Below are positions 23,241 to 30,507 of a DNA stretch of 33,618 nucleotides, in pieces. The stretch's first letter is position 1; every line of letters begins with the position of its first letter. The notes beneath the pieces were generated by a model. It saw nothing but the letters and a program-made list of their open reading frames with translations, did no database searches and was not told the origin of the DNA. Source of the stretch: Candidatus Nomurabacteria bacterium (GTDB taxonomy: Bacteria > Patescibacteriota > Minisyncoccia > Phycocordibacterales > UBA9973); assembly GCA_903862255.1 (NCBI GenBank), contig CAIOXK010000008.1, positions 1-33,618 on the forward strand. The letters are read 5' to 3'. The translations under genes and the position numbers were made by a program.

Positions 23241-26200
23241 CTAAGAGTGCGCAGTAATATATTTTCTAGTCGCAGTATTAAGTGAACCTGATGCTGGTTT
23301 AATACCATTAGATACCTGGAATCGAGCCAGGGCTTTTTTGGTTGCTGATCCAAAATAGTTTGTTTCATTTCCGAGTGAACCTGTCCCTATTAGAGAAACT
23401 GGGAAACCGTGTGTATTGAGGTAGTGCTGCAACAGACTTACTTGAATACTTTTTGCCCCCATAGAAAGATTGGTAGTAATTTTATTAATCAACACTTTTG
23501 TATCAACAGAAGGTGTTTTGTTGATTGTAGTACACAGAGCGCCTGTTGAGGTATTAAATAAGTCTCCTGGCATACATTGTGTTGTCGGAGTATTTTTTAC
23601 AGAAGCACCTCCGCCACTTATACTAGAACTAGTATACGTAATTATAGCTATAGGGGTTACCGATTCTGACGAAGCCGAAGCAGTACCTGTACCCGCATTA
23701 TTTGTTGCAGTAACAGTAAAGGTATAGCTGGTGCCATTTGTTAAACCAGTAACAATGATTGGCGAACTACTTCCGTTGGCAATAATATTGCCTGGAGTAG
23801 AAGTAGCAGTATAAGAAGTTATAGCGCTTCCACCATTCGATCCCGGAGATGTAAATGACACAGTTGCTTGACCACTAGCAGCTACAGCTGTAACTGCAGT
23901 AGGTGCACCAGGAACGGTTGCCGCAGTCGTAAACATTTGATCAGGTGAAGTAACACTGTTTCCTGATATATCTATACTTCTGATCTGATAATGATAGATA
24001 GTATTTGCATTCAAACTACCTATTGCTACAGAATGAGAAGTAACACGATTAGTGTCTAATGTTGTAGAGCTACCGTACGAATCAGTAGTACCGTAAAATA
24101 TTTGTGAATTACTACTCTTATCTGTAGTCCAAGTGATAGTTGCACTATGTTGACCAGGAGTACCAGAAGATATTGCTGATAGTATAGGAGCGGTAGTGTC
24201 GGCTGTAACTGTTACTGTGGTAGTAGCACCGCCAGTAGGATCAGTTATTGTAAGTGTGCCCGGAGTAGACCCAGCATTAATAGTGAGAGTGGCATGGGTA
24301 GTATCAACAATAGTTTGAGCGCTTATTGAAGCACCTGTTCCACCCGACAATATAAATGTTGGTGTGCCAGGAGTGCCTGCTGTCCATGCAGTATTAACAC
24401 CTACTAAAGAGATAGTACCACTAGTGTTTTGAGTGATAGATGTAGGGCTTGCAGAGATCGAAGACAAGTCACTGTTTATAGCAGCATAGAGAGCATTAGC
24501 AATAACAACGTGACCTGCAGCATCAGGATGTACACCATCAGCGGCTGTATAGCTGATTGAACCCAAGTCAATGAGATGGACGTTATGATCAGATGGATGC
24601 GCTACGGTATATGCAGTATATCCAGCTGTAATATTTACACGATCAGCCCCAGCAAAAGGAACAACAATAAAAATTTGTGTTGCTGACCCCGCTTCAATAC
24701 GAGCCTGCTCCATGCGAGTTTCAATAGAAGCAGAGACGTCACTTAGTCCGTCATTCTGACCGTGAACAATGAGCCAATAATCCGGAGGGTTTGGTAATAC
24801 ACCGTCCGTAAGGCGAGAAGCACCATTATAGTAATAATCAGCAGCATTTACATAGCTTGGTATATTGGCCTGACCAGCATGTATCCACCCTTGTGAACCA
24901 TACCCTATCTGTGTTACTTCAGAGTTCAACAAAGATGCCAGCAAGTGTGGAAAGGCGAGTACTGCGCTGTTGCCTGATGGTTTATCTGTGATGTCTATTA
25001 CTCTCAACCCTTCAGTAATTGAATCTCCATCGACTCTCAGCAATTTTGGTAATACTGTTGGTGTTGAAATATTTGCACCGTTATCTATCATGATACCAGT
25101 TACCTTTACTGCAGCTACAGGCGTATTCCAAATATCCGTGTTATCGTAAGTGGAGACATAGACAAACCGTAACGTATGAGCACCTGATGAAAGATGTTCA
25201 ATATTTATTGCATTTGTTGTAGGGGTAAGCTGTACATTTGTTAGTGATCCCCCATCAATCTGATATGCAACAATAGGATAGTTTACAGTCGTAACGGCAG
25301 CAGAAACTAATGCAGAAACATCAATATTTATAATTGCAGATGTTCCAGAAAAATTTGTTTTCAAATAACTTCCAGGATTTATCATTAATGCATATGATGA
25401 ACCATTAACATACACGTTATCCCTACTCCAATATAAGCTAGGATTATTAACAGAAATAACGACAGGACTGACAGCATAGTGTATAGCTACAGGGTCAGCA
25501 AGATTGGTTGAATTGGCTGTAGTGATAAGGTATGGCGAAGCGACTACACTACTTGAGGTATAGGTAAATGTTTTTGAAGAACTATCACCACTCCAAGTCA
25601 AACTGCTTGGAGAAAAAGTTCCCGGCCCTGTACTTGCGGGAGTAATAGTGCCCGTATATGGACCATTAGGAGTGATTGTAAAATTTGACGATGCACTATT
25701 TACAGGACCACTGGTCGGACCATCGAGCGTGTATGTTGTGGCATTAGTATTATCAGTTGCTGAAAAATCATCGAGATGCAACCCGTTTGAATCAGGCGCT
25801 CCACCCATAGTAAGGATACCAGCCGATCCAACAGTAGAAATTTGAGTATCCGCTGCTGATACGGTTAATACTCCATCAACATATCCTGAAATAAAGTTCC
25901 CTCTCATTGATAATTTCAACACATGTGACGTACCTGAAGATCCAAACGGTTCTGTGAATGATGCCATGAGAAACCCTCCGCCATTGACGAATCTATACAA
26001 CTGATACTGAGAAGTAGGATTATCATAACCGAACCAATACATCGTTACAGCAGTACTAGACATTCTTCCTGCAACACCAGTAGAATCACTATAGGGTTGC
26101 ACACTAGTAACTGTTGCCTGTACATCATAATCAGCAGTGGCAGGAGTACCTGAAGCATAATAAAGATTTAATCCACCAGTACCTCTGGCACGATTGGCAC

Positions 26201-26405
26201 TATCAATCACTATCGAACCGATCGAAGCAAATGAAGGGTGCTCAGTCCATGTAGCTCCGGTCTCTCCTGTATGATTCTCAAGCAATGTACTTGTAGTATC
26301 AGTAAAGGTATCATTAACAAACGGTGCAGCATATACACTCTTACAAAAAACTGTAAGAGTAATAATCAAGGCGACAGAGGCAAGTACTATTTTTCTTTTA
26401 ATCAT
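23241..26405 (-). CDS. Secreted SGNH hydrolase with Fn3 and peptidoglycan-binding domains
   Basis: A 1054-aa exported protein. The signal peptide is MIKRKIVLASVALIITLTVF, with cleavage near VYAA. A laminin-G/concanavalin-like beta domain spans about 30-215 and Ig-like regions about 215-450. The SGNH/GDSL hydrolase domain runs about 455-650, with block I VDGDSITEG near 459, block III HGQNDG near 549 and the His/Asp block ADGVHPDAAGH near 624. A further Ig-like region and two fibronectin type III domains follow (about 735-925; TITWTTDKSSNSQIFYG, PGAPTAVTAVAASGQATVSF). A cysteine loop QCMPGDLFNTSTGALC leads to a C-terminal peptidoglycan-binding domain (about 975-1054). It probably de-esterifies a cell-surface or environmental carbohydrate while bound to the wall. 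Substrate is unknown. Its -10 is extended (26438-26446). Confidence 0.88.
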   Translation of the reverse strand: MIKRKIVLASVALIITLTVFCKSVYAAPFVNDTFTDTTSTLLENHTGETGATWTEHPSFASIGSIVIDSANRARGTGGLNLYYASGTPATADYDVQATVTSVQPYSDSTGVAGRMSSTAVTMYWFGYDNPTSQYQLYRFVNGGGFLMASFTEPFGSSGTSHVLKLSMRGNFISGYVDGVLTVSAADTQISTVGSAGILTMGGAPDSNGLHLDDFSATDNTNATTYTLDGPTSGPVNSASSNFTITPNGPYTGTITPASTGPGTFSPSSLTWSGDSSSKTFTYTSSSVVASPYLITTANSTNLADPVAIHYAVSPVVISVNNPSLYWSRDNVYVNGSSYALMINPGSYLKTNFSGTSAIINIDVSALVSAAVTTVNYPIVAYQIDGGSLTNVQLTPTTNAINIEHLSSGAHTLRFVYVSTYDNTDIWNTPVAAVKVTGIMIDNGANISTPTVLPKLLRVDGDSITEGLRVIDITDKPSGNSAVLAFPHLLASLLNSEVTQIGYGSQGWIHAGQANIPSYVNAADYYYNGASRLTDGVLPNPPDYWLIVHGQNDGLSDVSASIETRMEQARIEAGSATQIFIVVPFAGADRVNITAGYTAYTVAHPSDHNVHLIDLGSISYTAADGVHPDAAGHVVIANALYAAINSDLSSISASPTSITQNTSGTISLVGVNTAWTAGTPGTPTFILSGGTGASISAQTIVDTTHATLTINAGSTPGTLTITDPTGGATTTVTVTADTTAPILSAISSGTPGQHSATITWTTDKSSNSQIFYGTTDSYGSSTTLDTNRVTSHSVAIGSLNANTIYHYQIRSIDISGNSVTSPDQMFTTAATVPGAPTAVTAVAASGQATVSFTSPGSNGGSAITSYTATSTPGNIIANGSSSPIIVTGLTNGTSYTFTVTATNNAGTGTASASSESVTPIAIITYTSSSISGGGASVKNTPTTQCMPGDLFNTSTGALCTTINKTPSVDTKVLINKITTNLSMGAKSIQVSLLQHYLNTHGFPVSLIGTGSLGNETNYFGSATKKALARFQVSNGIKPASGSLNTATRKYITAHS

Positions 26406-26437
26406 AGGTTAGTAAAAATTCTCATAATATAAAGGTA

Positions 26438-26446
26438 ATTATAGCA
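26438..26446 (-). promoter_or_regulatory. Extended -10 promoter TGCTATAAT
   Basis: On the minus strand TGCTATAAT lies 32 bases before the ATG at 26405. This is a consensus extended -10, giving a leader of about 26 bases without a Shine-Dalgarno sequence. No good -35 is needed or seen. Confidence 0.6.
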
Positions 26447-26486
26447 ATAATAAATTAGTATTAAAAGAACATTGTGGCGAGTAAAT

Positions 26487-26527
26487 AAAAAAACCATCAC
26501 ATTAAACGTGATGGTTTTTTTTATTTA
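26487..26527 (-). terminator. Terminator of the rpsF-ssb-rpsR operon
   Basis: AAACCATCAC at 26491-26500 pairs with GTGATGGTTT at 26508-26517 across a 7-base loop. A-rich and T-rich tracts lie on both sides, so it can act in both directions. It starts five bases after the rpsR stop. Confidence 0.92.
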
Positions 26528-26531
26528 CTCT

Positions 26532-26732
26532 TTAGTTAACGATGAACGGCAAGAGTGCCATGAATCGAGCGCGTTTTACTGCTTCTGCAAATGAACGCTG
26601 GTTCTTTGCTGTAAGGCCAGTGCGGCGACGAGACAAGATGCGGCCGTTTGGGTTCAAGAACCGCTTAAGGCTTTCAACATCTTTGTAGTCGATAAACTGA
26701 ATGTTATTTGAGTTAAAGTAATCGTTTTTCAT
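26532..26732 (-). CDS. rpsR: 30S ribosomal protein S18
   Basis: A 66-aa protein with the S18 core: [54 protein letters not shown]18 binds S6 and 16S rRNA in the platform of the small subunit. It is slightly shorter than the E. coli protein and lacks a cysteine-containing N-terminal zinc motif. It is the last gene of the rpsF-ssb-rpsR operon, 13 bases after ssb, with a terminator immediately downstream. Confidence 0.97.
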   Translation of the reverse strand: MKNDYFNSNNIQFIDYKDVESLKRFLNPNGRILSRRRTGLTAKNQRSFAEAVKRARFMALLPFIVN

Positions 26733-26745
26733 AATAAGTTAGAAA

Positions 26746-27219
26746 TTAAAATGGAATGTCTTCAAGATTTATTTCTTCATCTGGATACTCAATGGTATCA
26801 AGGTCTGCTGGAGCCCCCTTTTGAGGTGCTTCTCCATCAGAGATTCCTGAGCCGCCTGTAGGGCGAACCGCGTCAGACGCGGCGAACCCTCCTGCCTTAG
26901 GACCAAACTGGAACGTGTCGATGATGATTTCAGTACGGTAATTTTTCTTACCATCCTGACCATCCCAACTACGAGTTTGAATACGTCCTTCTACAAACAA
27001 TGAGCTGCCCTTGCGAGCATACTGAGCGAGGTTTTCTGCCTGACGACCGAATGACACAAGATTGTGGTATTCAGTAGCTTCTTGGCGAGCACCTGCTTGG
27101 TCTTTCCATACACGGTTAGTAGCGAGTGAAATACTTGCTACTTTACTGCCTGATGGAAGCGCTTTGATTTCAGGATCACGAGTAAGATTACCGATGAGAA
27201 ATACTTTGTTGAGATACAT
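26746..27219 (-). CDS. ssb: Single-stranded DNA-binding protein
   Basis: A 157-aa SSB. The OB fold covers residues 1-105 with MYLNKVFLIGNLTRDPEIKALPSG, EYHNLVSFGRQAENLAQYARKGSSLFVEGRI and TEIIIDTFQFG. A flexible tail of about 50 residues ends in the acidic EEINLEDIPF tip used to recruit repair and replication proteins. The linker DNA at 26862-26888 holds a perfect hairpin CCGCGTC/GACGCGG between two GGCGAACC direct repeats, encoding GFAASDAVRP. This looks like an in-frame element rather than conserved SSB sequence. It sits between rpsF and rpsR in the classic order. Confidence 0.97.
   Translation of the reverse strand: MYLNKVFLIGNLTRDPEIKALPSGSKVASISLATNRVWKDQAGARQEATEYHNLVSFGRQAENLAQYARKGSSLFVEGRIQTRSWDGQDGKKNYRTEIIIDTFQFGPKAGGFAASDAVRPTGGSGISDGEAPQKGAPADLDTIEYPDEEINLEDIPF
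26862..26888. repeat. GC-rich hairpin with flanking direct repeats inside ssb
   Basis: CCGCGTCAGACGCGG at 26868-26882 is a near-perfect palindrome with a 3-base centre. GGCGAACC occurs at 26862-26869 and again at 26881-26888. The hairpin core CGTCAGACG also occurs in the rpsF leader at 27841-27849. Confidence 0.75.
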
Positions 27220-27261
27220 GATAATTAAATAGGTTTAGAATAATAATTCTAGTATAAGCTA

Positions 27262-27789
27262 TTACGCTTCTACTGTCTCGCTTGGAGTTTCAACCGTCAT
27301 ATCATCTTCAAGATTTGGAAGCTTTTCATGCTGTTCTTTCACCTCTTCTGAAGTGTCTTCTGCAGCATCATCCATTCCTTCAGCAATAGCTTCGAGTTCA
27401 TCTTCATCAAGTGAAGCATTTTCACGCTTAGCCTCTACTTTAGGTTTCTTGAAAACAACATTATTTTCAGCATCTGTCTTGATGAGCATATAACGCATCA
27501 AATCAAGATTACCATCAAGTGCTTTTTTCAAAGCTTCTAGTGTATCAGGAGCTGTGGTGAATTTAATCCAACCGAAGTATCCTTGATTCCACTTCATCTT
27601 CTTACTTTTTACATTCTTTTCAATCTGGTACGCAAGGTCAATAAACTCTGCTTCACCTTCTGAACTTACTGTACCTGCAACAGCTACGATAGCATTTTTG
27701 AGGTCAGTAACCTTTGCAACTACTTCCGCTTCTGGAACAGTTGGAACGAGGATATATCCAAGTTCATAAGTACGATTTTCTTCTGACAT
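27262..27789 (-). CDS. rpsF: 30S ribosomal protein S6 with long acidic C-terminal extension
   Basis: A 175-aa protein. Residues 5-100 form the S6 ferredoxin-like fold: RTYELGYILVPTVPEAEVVAKV, IDLAYQIEKNVKSKKMKWNQGYFGWIKF and LMRYMLIKTD. It pairs with S18 on 16S rRNA. The usual length is about 95-135 residues. Here an extension of about 65 residues (from KVEAKRENASLDEDELEAIA to the end) is strongly acidic, with almost no hydrophobic residues. It is the first gene of the operon with ssb and rpsR, and a structured leader precedes it. The gap to ssb is 42 bases, with a possible weak internal -10. Confidence 0.95.
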   Translation of the reverse strand: MSEENRTYELGYILVPTVPEAEVVAKVTDLKNAIVAVAGTVSSEGEAEFIDLAYQIEKNVKSKKMKWNQGYFGWIKFTTAPDTLEALKKALDGNLDLMRYMLIKTDAENNVVFKKPKVEAKRENASLDEDELEAIAEGMDDAAEDTSEEVKEQHEKLPNLEDDMTVETPSETVEA

Positions 27790-27864
27790 TTTTAAAGTGT
27801 ATATTTTTTTAATTTACGAGCCCGCTTCGGACCAATGCCACGTCAGACGTGGAACGGGGGCTAC
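27790..27864 (-). ncRNA. Candidate S6:S18 autoregulatory leader of rpsF
   Basis: From the predicted start site near 27864 the minus-strand leader folds into an outer stem, AGCCC with GGGCT plus TTC with GAA, and an inner hairpin CCACGTC/GACGTGG (27838-27852). A large 3' bulge contains CCG. A hairpin with a CCG-containing bulge is the known architecture of the S6:S18-binding motif in rpsF leaders. The leader is GC-rich in AT-rich surroundings, and about 30 AT-rich bases separate it from the ATG. The assignment rests on layout and gene context. Confidence 0.5.
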
Positions 27865-27870
27865 GGGGCA

Positions 27871-27899
27871 ATACTACCTTAAAACACTGGGTTTGTAAA
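27871..27899 (-). promoter_or_regulatory. Promoter of the rpsF-ssb-rpsR operon
   Basis: On the minus strand TTTACA (27894-27899) and TAGTAT (27871-27876) are separated by exactly 17 bases. It lies just downstream of a terminator and upstream of the structured leader. A TATACA eight bases before the rpsF ATG could be a second, leaderless promoter. Confidence 0.5.
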
Positions 27900-27900
27900 C

Positions 27901-27930
27901 AAAAAGACTCCCTACTATAGGAGTCTTTTA
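27901..27930 (-). terminator. Bidirectional terminator of the 69-aa gene
   Basis: AAAAGACTCC at 27902-27911 pairs with GGAGTCTTTT at 27920-27929 across an 8-base loop, giving T tracts on both strands. It follows the stop of the 69-aa gene by 14 bases. Confidence 0.9.
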
Positions 27931-27944
27931 ATAACGTTCGAGAA

Positions 27945-28154
27945 CTAAGAGCAGGCACATAATATGCCATTTAATGCATACCTAAACGTACCTTCTGCGG
28001 TAGCAGAACTAGTGTCCATTTCTTTGGTAACCTCCATATCTGATGGATATCCTGCGGCACTCAGATCATCCAAAATCGCCTCAAATAATGAAGGATTTCT
28101 AACATAGTCTGAATTTAATCCTGAAACTAACTGTTTAACGGTTTGTTTTTTCAT
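27945..28154 (-). CDS. Small hypothetical protein with C-terminal Cys-Ala-Cys-Ser
   Basis: A 69-aa protein. The N-terminal two thirds are charged and helical (KQTVKQLVSGLNSDYVRNPS, LFEAILDDLSAAGYPSDMEV). A Thr/Ser-rich stretch follows, then GTFRYALNGILCACS with two cysteines at the very end. It has its own transcription unit: TTGACA at 28194-28199 with an AT-rich -10 region 16-17 bases downstream, a weak AGGGA about 12 bases before the ATG, and a good terminator after the stop. The leader-plus-Cys-core layout is reminiscent of small modified peptides, but no maturation enzyme is present. I do not recognise the family. Confidence 0.6.
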   Translation of the reverse strand: MKKQTVKQLVSGLNSDYVRNPSLFEAILDDLSAAGYPSDMEVTKEMDTSSATAEGTFRYALNGILCACS

Positions 28155-28170
28155 GCTGATTTGTTTCCCT

Positions 28171-28199
28171 TATTTAAACAAATCACGGCCTATTGTCAA
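28171..28199 (-). promoter_or_regulatory. Promoter of the 69-aa gene, overlapping the tatD stop codon
   Basis: On the minus strand a perfect TTGACA (28194-28199) shares its TGA with the tatD stop codon. A TTAAAT or TAAATA follows after 16-17 bases as -10. The strong -35 is unusual for this window. Confidence 0.55.
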
Positions 28200-29005
28200 A
28201 TCCTGAAAAGTATTTTGGCATTATTGAGTAATTGAACTTCAGCTTCTTCAATTCCCACCCCTTTAATTTCAGCCACTTTTTTCACAATCTCTACCACATA
28301 GGCTGGCTCATTTCTTTGTCCTCGATACGGTGCGGGCGCAGCAAAAGGTGCATCAGTTTCGCTCAAAATGCGCTCTAGTGGCACAAAAGCTACGACTTCC
28401 TGGTATTCCTTCACAAAAGTAATAACACCGGAAAACGAAATATAAAAACCAAGATCAAGGAAACGCTGAGCAATAACCTTATCTCCGGCGAAGAAATGAG
28501 CCGTCCCCCGTAAAGCCTGATGGCCACGGGGTTCCCCTCCGCCACTTACTGCCTGACTATATTCTTCTAGAATATCCAATGCATCTTCATAGGCAGTCAT
28601 AGTGTGCATTTCTGGGCGAATATGGAGCATCAATGGTAAACCTGTTTCAATGGCTAATTCAATATGTCGACGAAAGATAACTACTTGTTCGTCTTTATGC
28701 TCTTTGTCCTCTGGGCGAAAATAATCCAAACCACACTCACCAATTGCCACAACAAACTTCCCTGCCGCTAGATCTGCAAACTCTACTGCATCAAATTCTT
28801 GCTTCCATTCTGTTGGGTGCTGTCCTACACAAGCCCAAATGTTTTCATTGTCGGTAGCAATCTCAATCGCCAACTTACTAGTTTCTAGATCTACTCCTAC
28901 ACAGATAGTTCCCACATCTGCTTCAGCCATACGCGTAATAGCCGCTTCCCGATCTTCATCGAACTGTGTGAGGTTGTAGTGTGAGTGGGTGTCTATCGTT
29001 TTCAT
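28196..29005 (-). CDS. tatD: TatD family metal-dependent deoxyribonuclease
   Basis: A 269-aa TIM-barrel hydrolase. Metal ligands are all visible: DTHSHYN at the N-terminus, the Glu in GECGLDYF near 93, LMLHIR near 128, the His in TAHFFAGD, and the Asp in LSETDAPF near 220. Members cleave DNA from the 3' end in repair and quality control. Before the third histidine there is an extra stretch SQAVSGGGEPRGHQALRG of about 17 residues, where relatives have a short turn. Its DNA is GC-rich and forms a CCCCGT/ACGGGG hairpin (28506-28531). It is the last gene after metG, starting 10 bases after the metG stop. TGA is the stop codon. Confidence 0.93.
   Translation of the reverse strand: MKTIDTHSHYNLTQFDEDREAAITRMAEADVGTICVGVDLETSKLAIEIATDNENIWACVGQHPTEWKQEFDAVEFADLAAGKFVVAIGECGLDYFRPEDKEHKDEQVVIFRRHIELAIETGLPLMLHIRPEMHTMTAYEDALDILEEYSQAVSGGGEPRGHQALRGTAHFFAGDKVIAQRFLDLGFYISFSGVITFVKEYQEVVAFVPLERILSETDAPFAAPAPYRGQRNEPAYVVEIVKKVAEIKGVGIEEAEVQLLNNAKILFRI
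28500..28560. repeat. GC-rich hairpin segment inside tatD
   Basis: CCCCGT at 28506-28511 pairs with ACGGGG at 28526-28531, and GGGGTTCCCC follows at 28528-28537. The segment encodes the extra loop of TatD and is far richer in G+C than the rest of the gene, which suggests an inserted element. Confidence 0.5.
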
Positions 29006-29014
29006 AAGAGTGTA

Positions 29015-30496
29015 TTAGTTACGTCGATTAAACAATGGCTTCTCTGGATTTTTCTTTTCCTTAACAAGACCCATAATTGTTTCCGCAGTCTTTGGCATAA
29101 ATGGCTGTAGCAAGAAACCGATTATATACAAACGAATAGCAAGATCGCCTACAATACGACGAGCTTCATCAATATCGGTCTTGGCAACTTTGAAGGGTTC
29201 TTTGTTTTGAATTAACCAGTCGAGTGAATTCACCTCACGCCAAATATCATCCATCGCCGCTTTAAGGTCAAACTGATCAATCTTAGTATGAAAGTCTTCT
29301 GGTACTGCATCATTGAATTCAAGTAGATCTGCATCTGTAGGTAGTAAATACTCTACTTCATAATTAGTTACCATTTTCATAACACGAGAAGTGAGATTAC
29401 CAAGACCATTACACAGGTTGGCAGTATATGCATCATCCAATGATTCGTTTGTCATATCACTGTCTTCAAATGAATTCATATGACGAAGTAGATAATATCG
29501 CAATACGTCACTGGCTAATTCTCCTGCTACACCATTGAAGCGAGCAACAACATCATAGGGATTGATAACATTACCAATAGACTTAGACATTTTTTGTCCA
29601 CCAGAATTAATAAAACCATTTACCACTATATGTTCTGACTGTGGTAAATCTGCCGCAATAAGCATCGCTTGCCACATCGAAGACTGCTGACGAGTATTGT
29701 CTTTACCGCAATATTGAACTGGAGTGCCTCGCACCCAATACTTCTCAAAATCATCTTCGAGCAATGGATAGCCTAGTGTAGAAATATAGTTTACCAATGC
29801 ATCAAACCATACATACATCACCTGTGACTCATCCCCTGGCACTGGTACACCCCATGGCATTTTTTCTGTGACACGGGAAATAGAAAAGTCATGCAAGCCA
29901 TTTTTTAAGAATGCTTTCATTTCGTTATAGCGAAAATCTGGAATCACAAAAGTAGGATGTGCATCATAAAATGTTTGCAGCTTGTCTGCCAACCTTGAGT
30001 ATGCAAAGAAATAGTTTTCTTCATTTATGTATTCAACCTTTCTGCCCACATGAATAAGACAGCAATCATTTTCATCTACTTCTGAATCAGTCTTTTCTAA
30101 TTCACATCCAGTACAGTATTTTGTTTGATATTGTTTCTTGTAGATATAGCCATTGTCATATACCTTAGTCCAAAACACTTGAGCTGCCTTCATGTGGTGC
30201 TCGTCTGTAGTACGAATAAAATGTACTGAAGGTGTGATATTCAATAAATTAGCAAGGCCGCGAAACTTTTCTGCATAACCATCAACATATGCTTGTGGAC
30301 TAAGATTTGCTTTTAGTGCCTCGGTATAAAGCTTATTGCCATGCTCATCAGTTCCTGTATTAAAAAAAACATCGTAGCCTTGCAGACTTTTGTATCGAGC
30401 AACAACATCAGCACGAATAAACTCCATAGCGAAGCCAACGTGTGGATCCGCATTAACATACGGAAGTGTAGTTGTTATATAAAAAGTTTTTTCCAT
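29015..30496 (-). CDS. metG: Methionyl-tRNA synthetase
   Basis: A 493-aa class I synthetase. The HIGH-type motif is in NADPHVGFAMEF (about 16-27). A single zinc knuckle is seen in KYCTGCELEKTDSEVDENDCC (about 125-146). KMSKS is in GGQKMSKSIGNVINPYD near 300, and an anticodon-binding helical domain lies at about 360-485. It charges tRNA-Met for initiation and elongation. It lacks the C-terminal Trbp111-like dimerisation domain found in many bacteria, so it is probably monomeric. It lies between an AI-2E-family transporter gene (11 bases upstream) and tatD, the metG-tatD order being common in bacteria. Confidence 0.97.
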   Translation of the reverse strand: MEKTFYITTTLPYVNADPHVGFAMEFIRADVVARYKSLQGYDVFFNTGTDEHGNKLYTEALKANLSPQAYVDGYAEKFRGLANLLNITPSVHFIRTTDEHHMKAAQVFWTKVYDNGYIYKKQYQTKYCTGCELEKTDSEVDENDCCLIHVGRKVEYINEENYFFAYSRLADKLQTFYDAHPTFVIPDFRYNEMKAFLKNGLHDFSISRVTEKMPWGVPVPGDESQVMYVWFDALVNYISTLGYPLLEDDFEKYWVRGTPVQYCGKDNTRQQSSMWQAMLIAADLPQSEHIVVNGFINSGGQKMSKSIGNVINPYDVVARFNGVAGELASDVLRYYLLRHMNSFEDSDMTNESLDDAYTANLCNGLGNLTSRVMKMVTNYEVEYLLPTDADLLEFNDAVPEDFHTKIDQFDLKAAMDDIWREVNSLDWLIQNKEPFKVAKTDIDEARRIVGDLAIRLYIIGFLLQPFMPKTAETIMGLVKEKKNPEKPLFNRRN

Positions 30497-30507
30497 AGCT
30501 GTAGTTT

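Noticed and set aside
27945-28154. Calling the 69-aa protein a ribosomally made modified peptide precursor
   Set aside because: Only its layout is suggestive. No modification or export gene is adjacent and no known leader motif is present.
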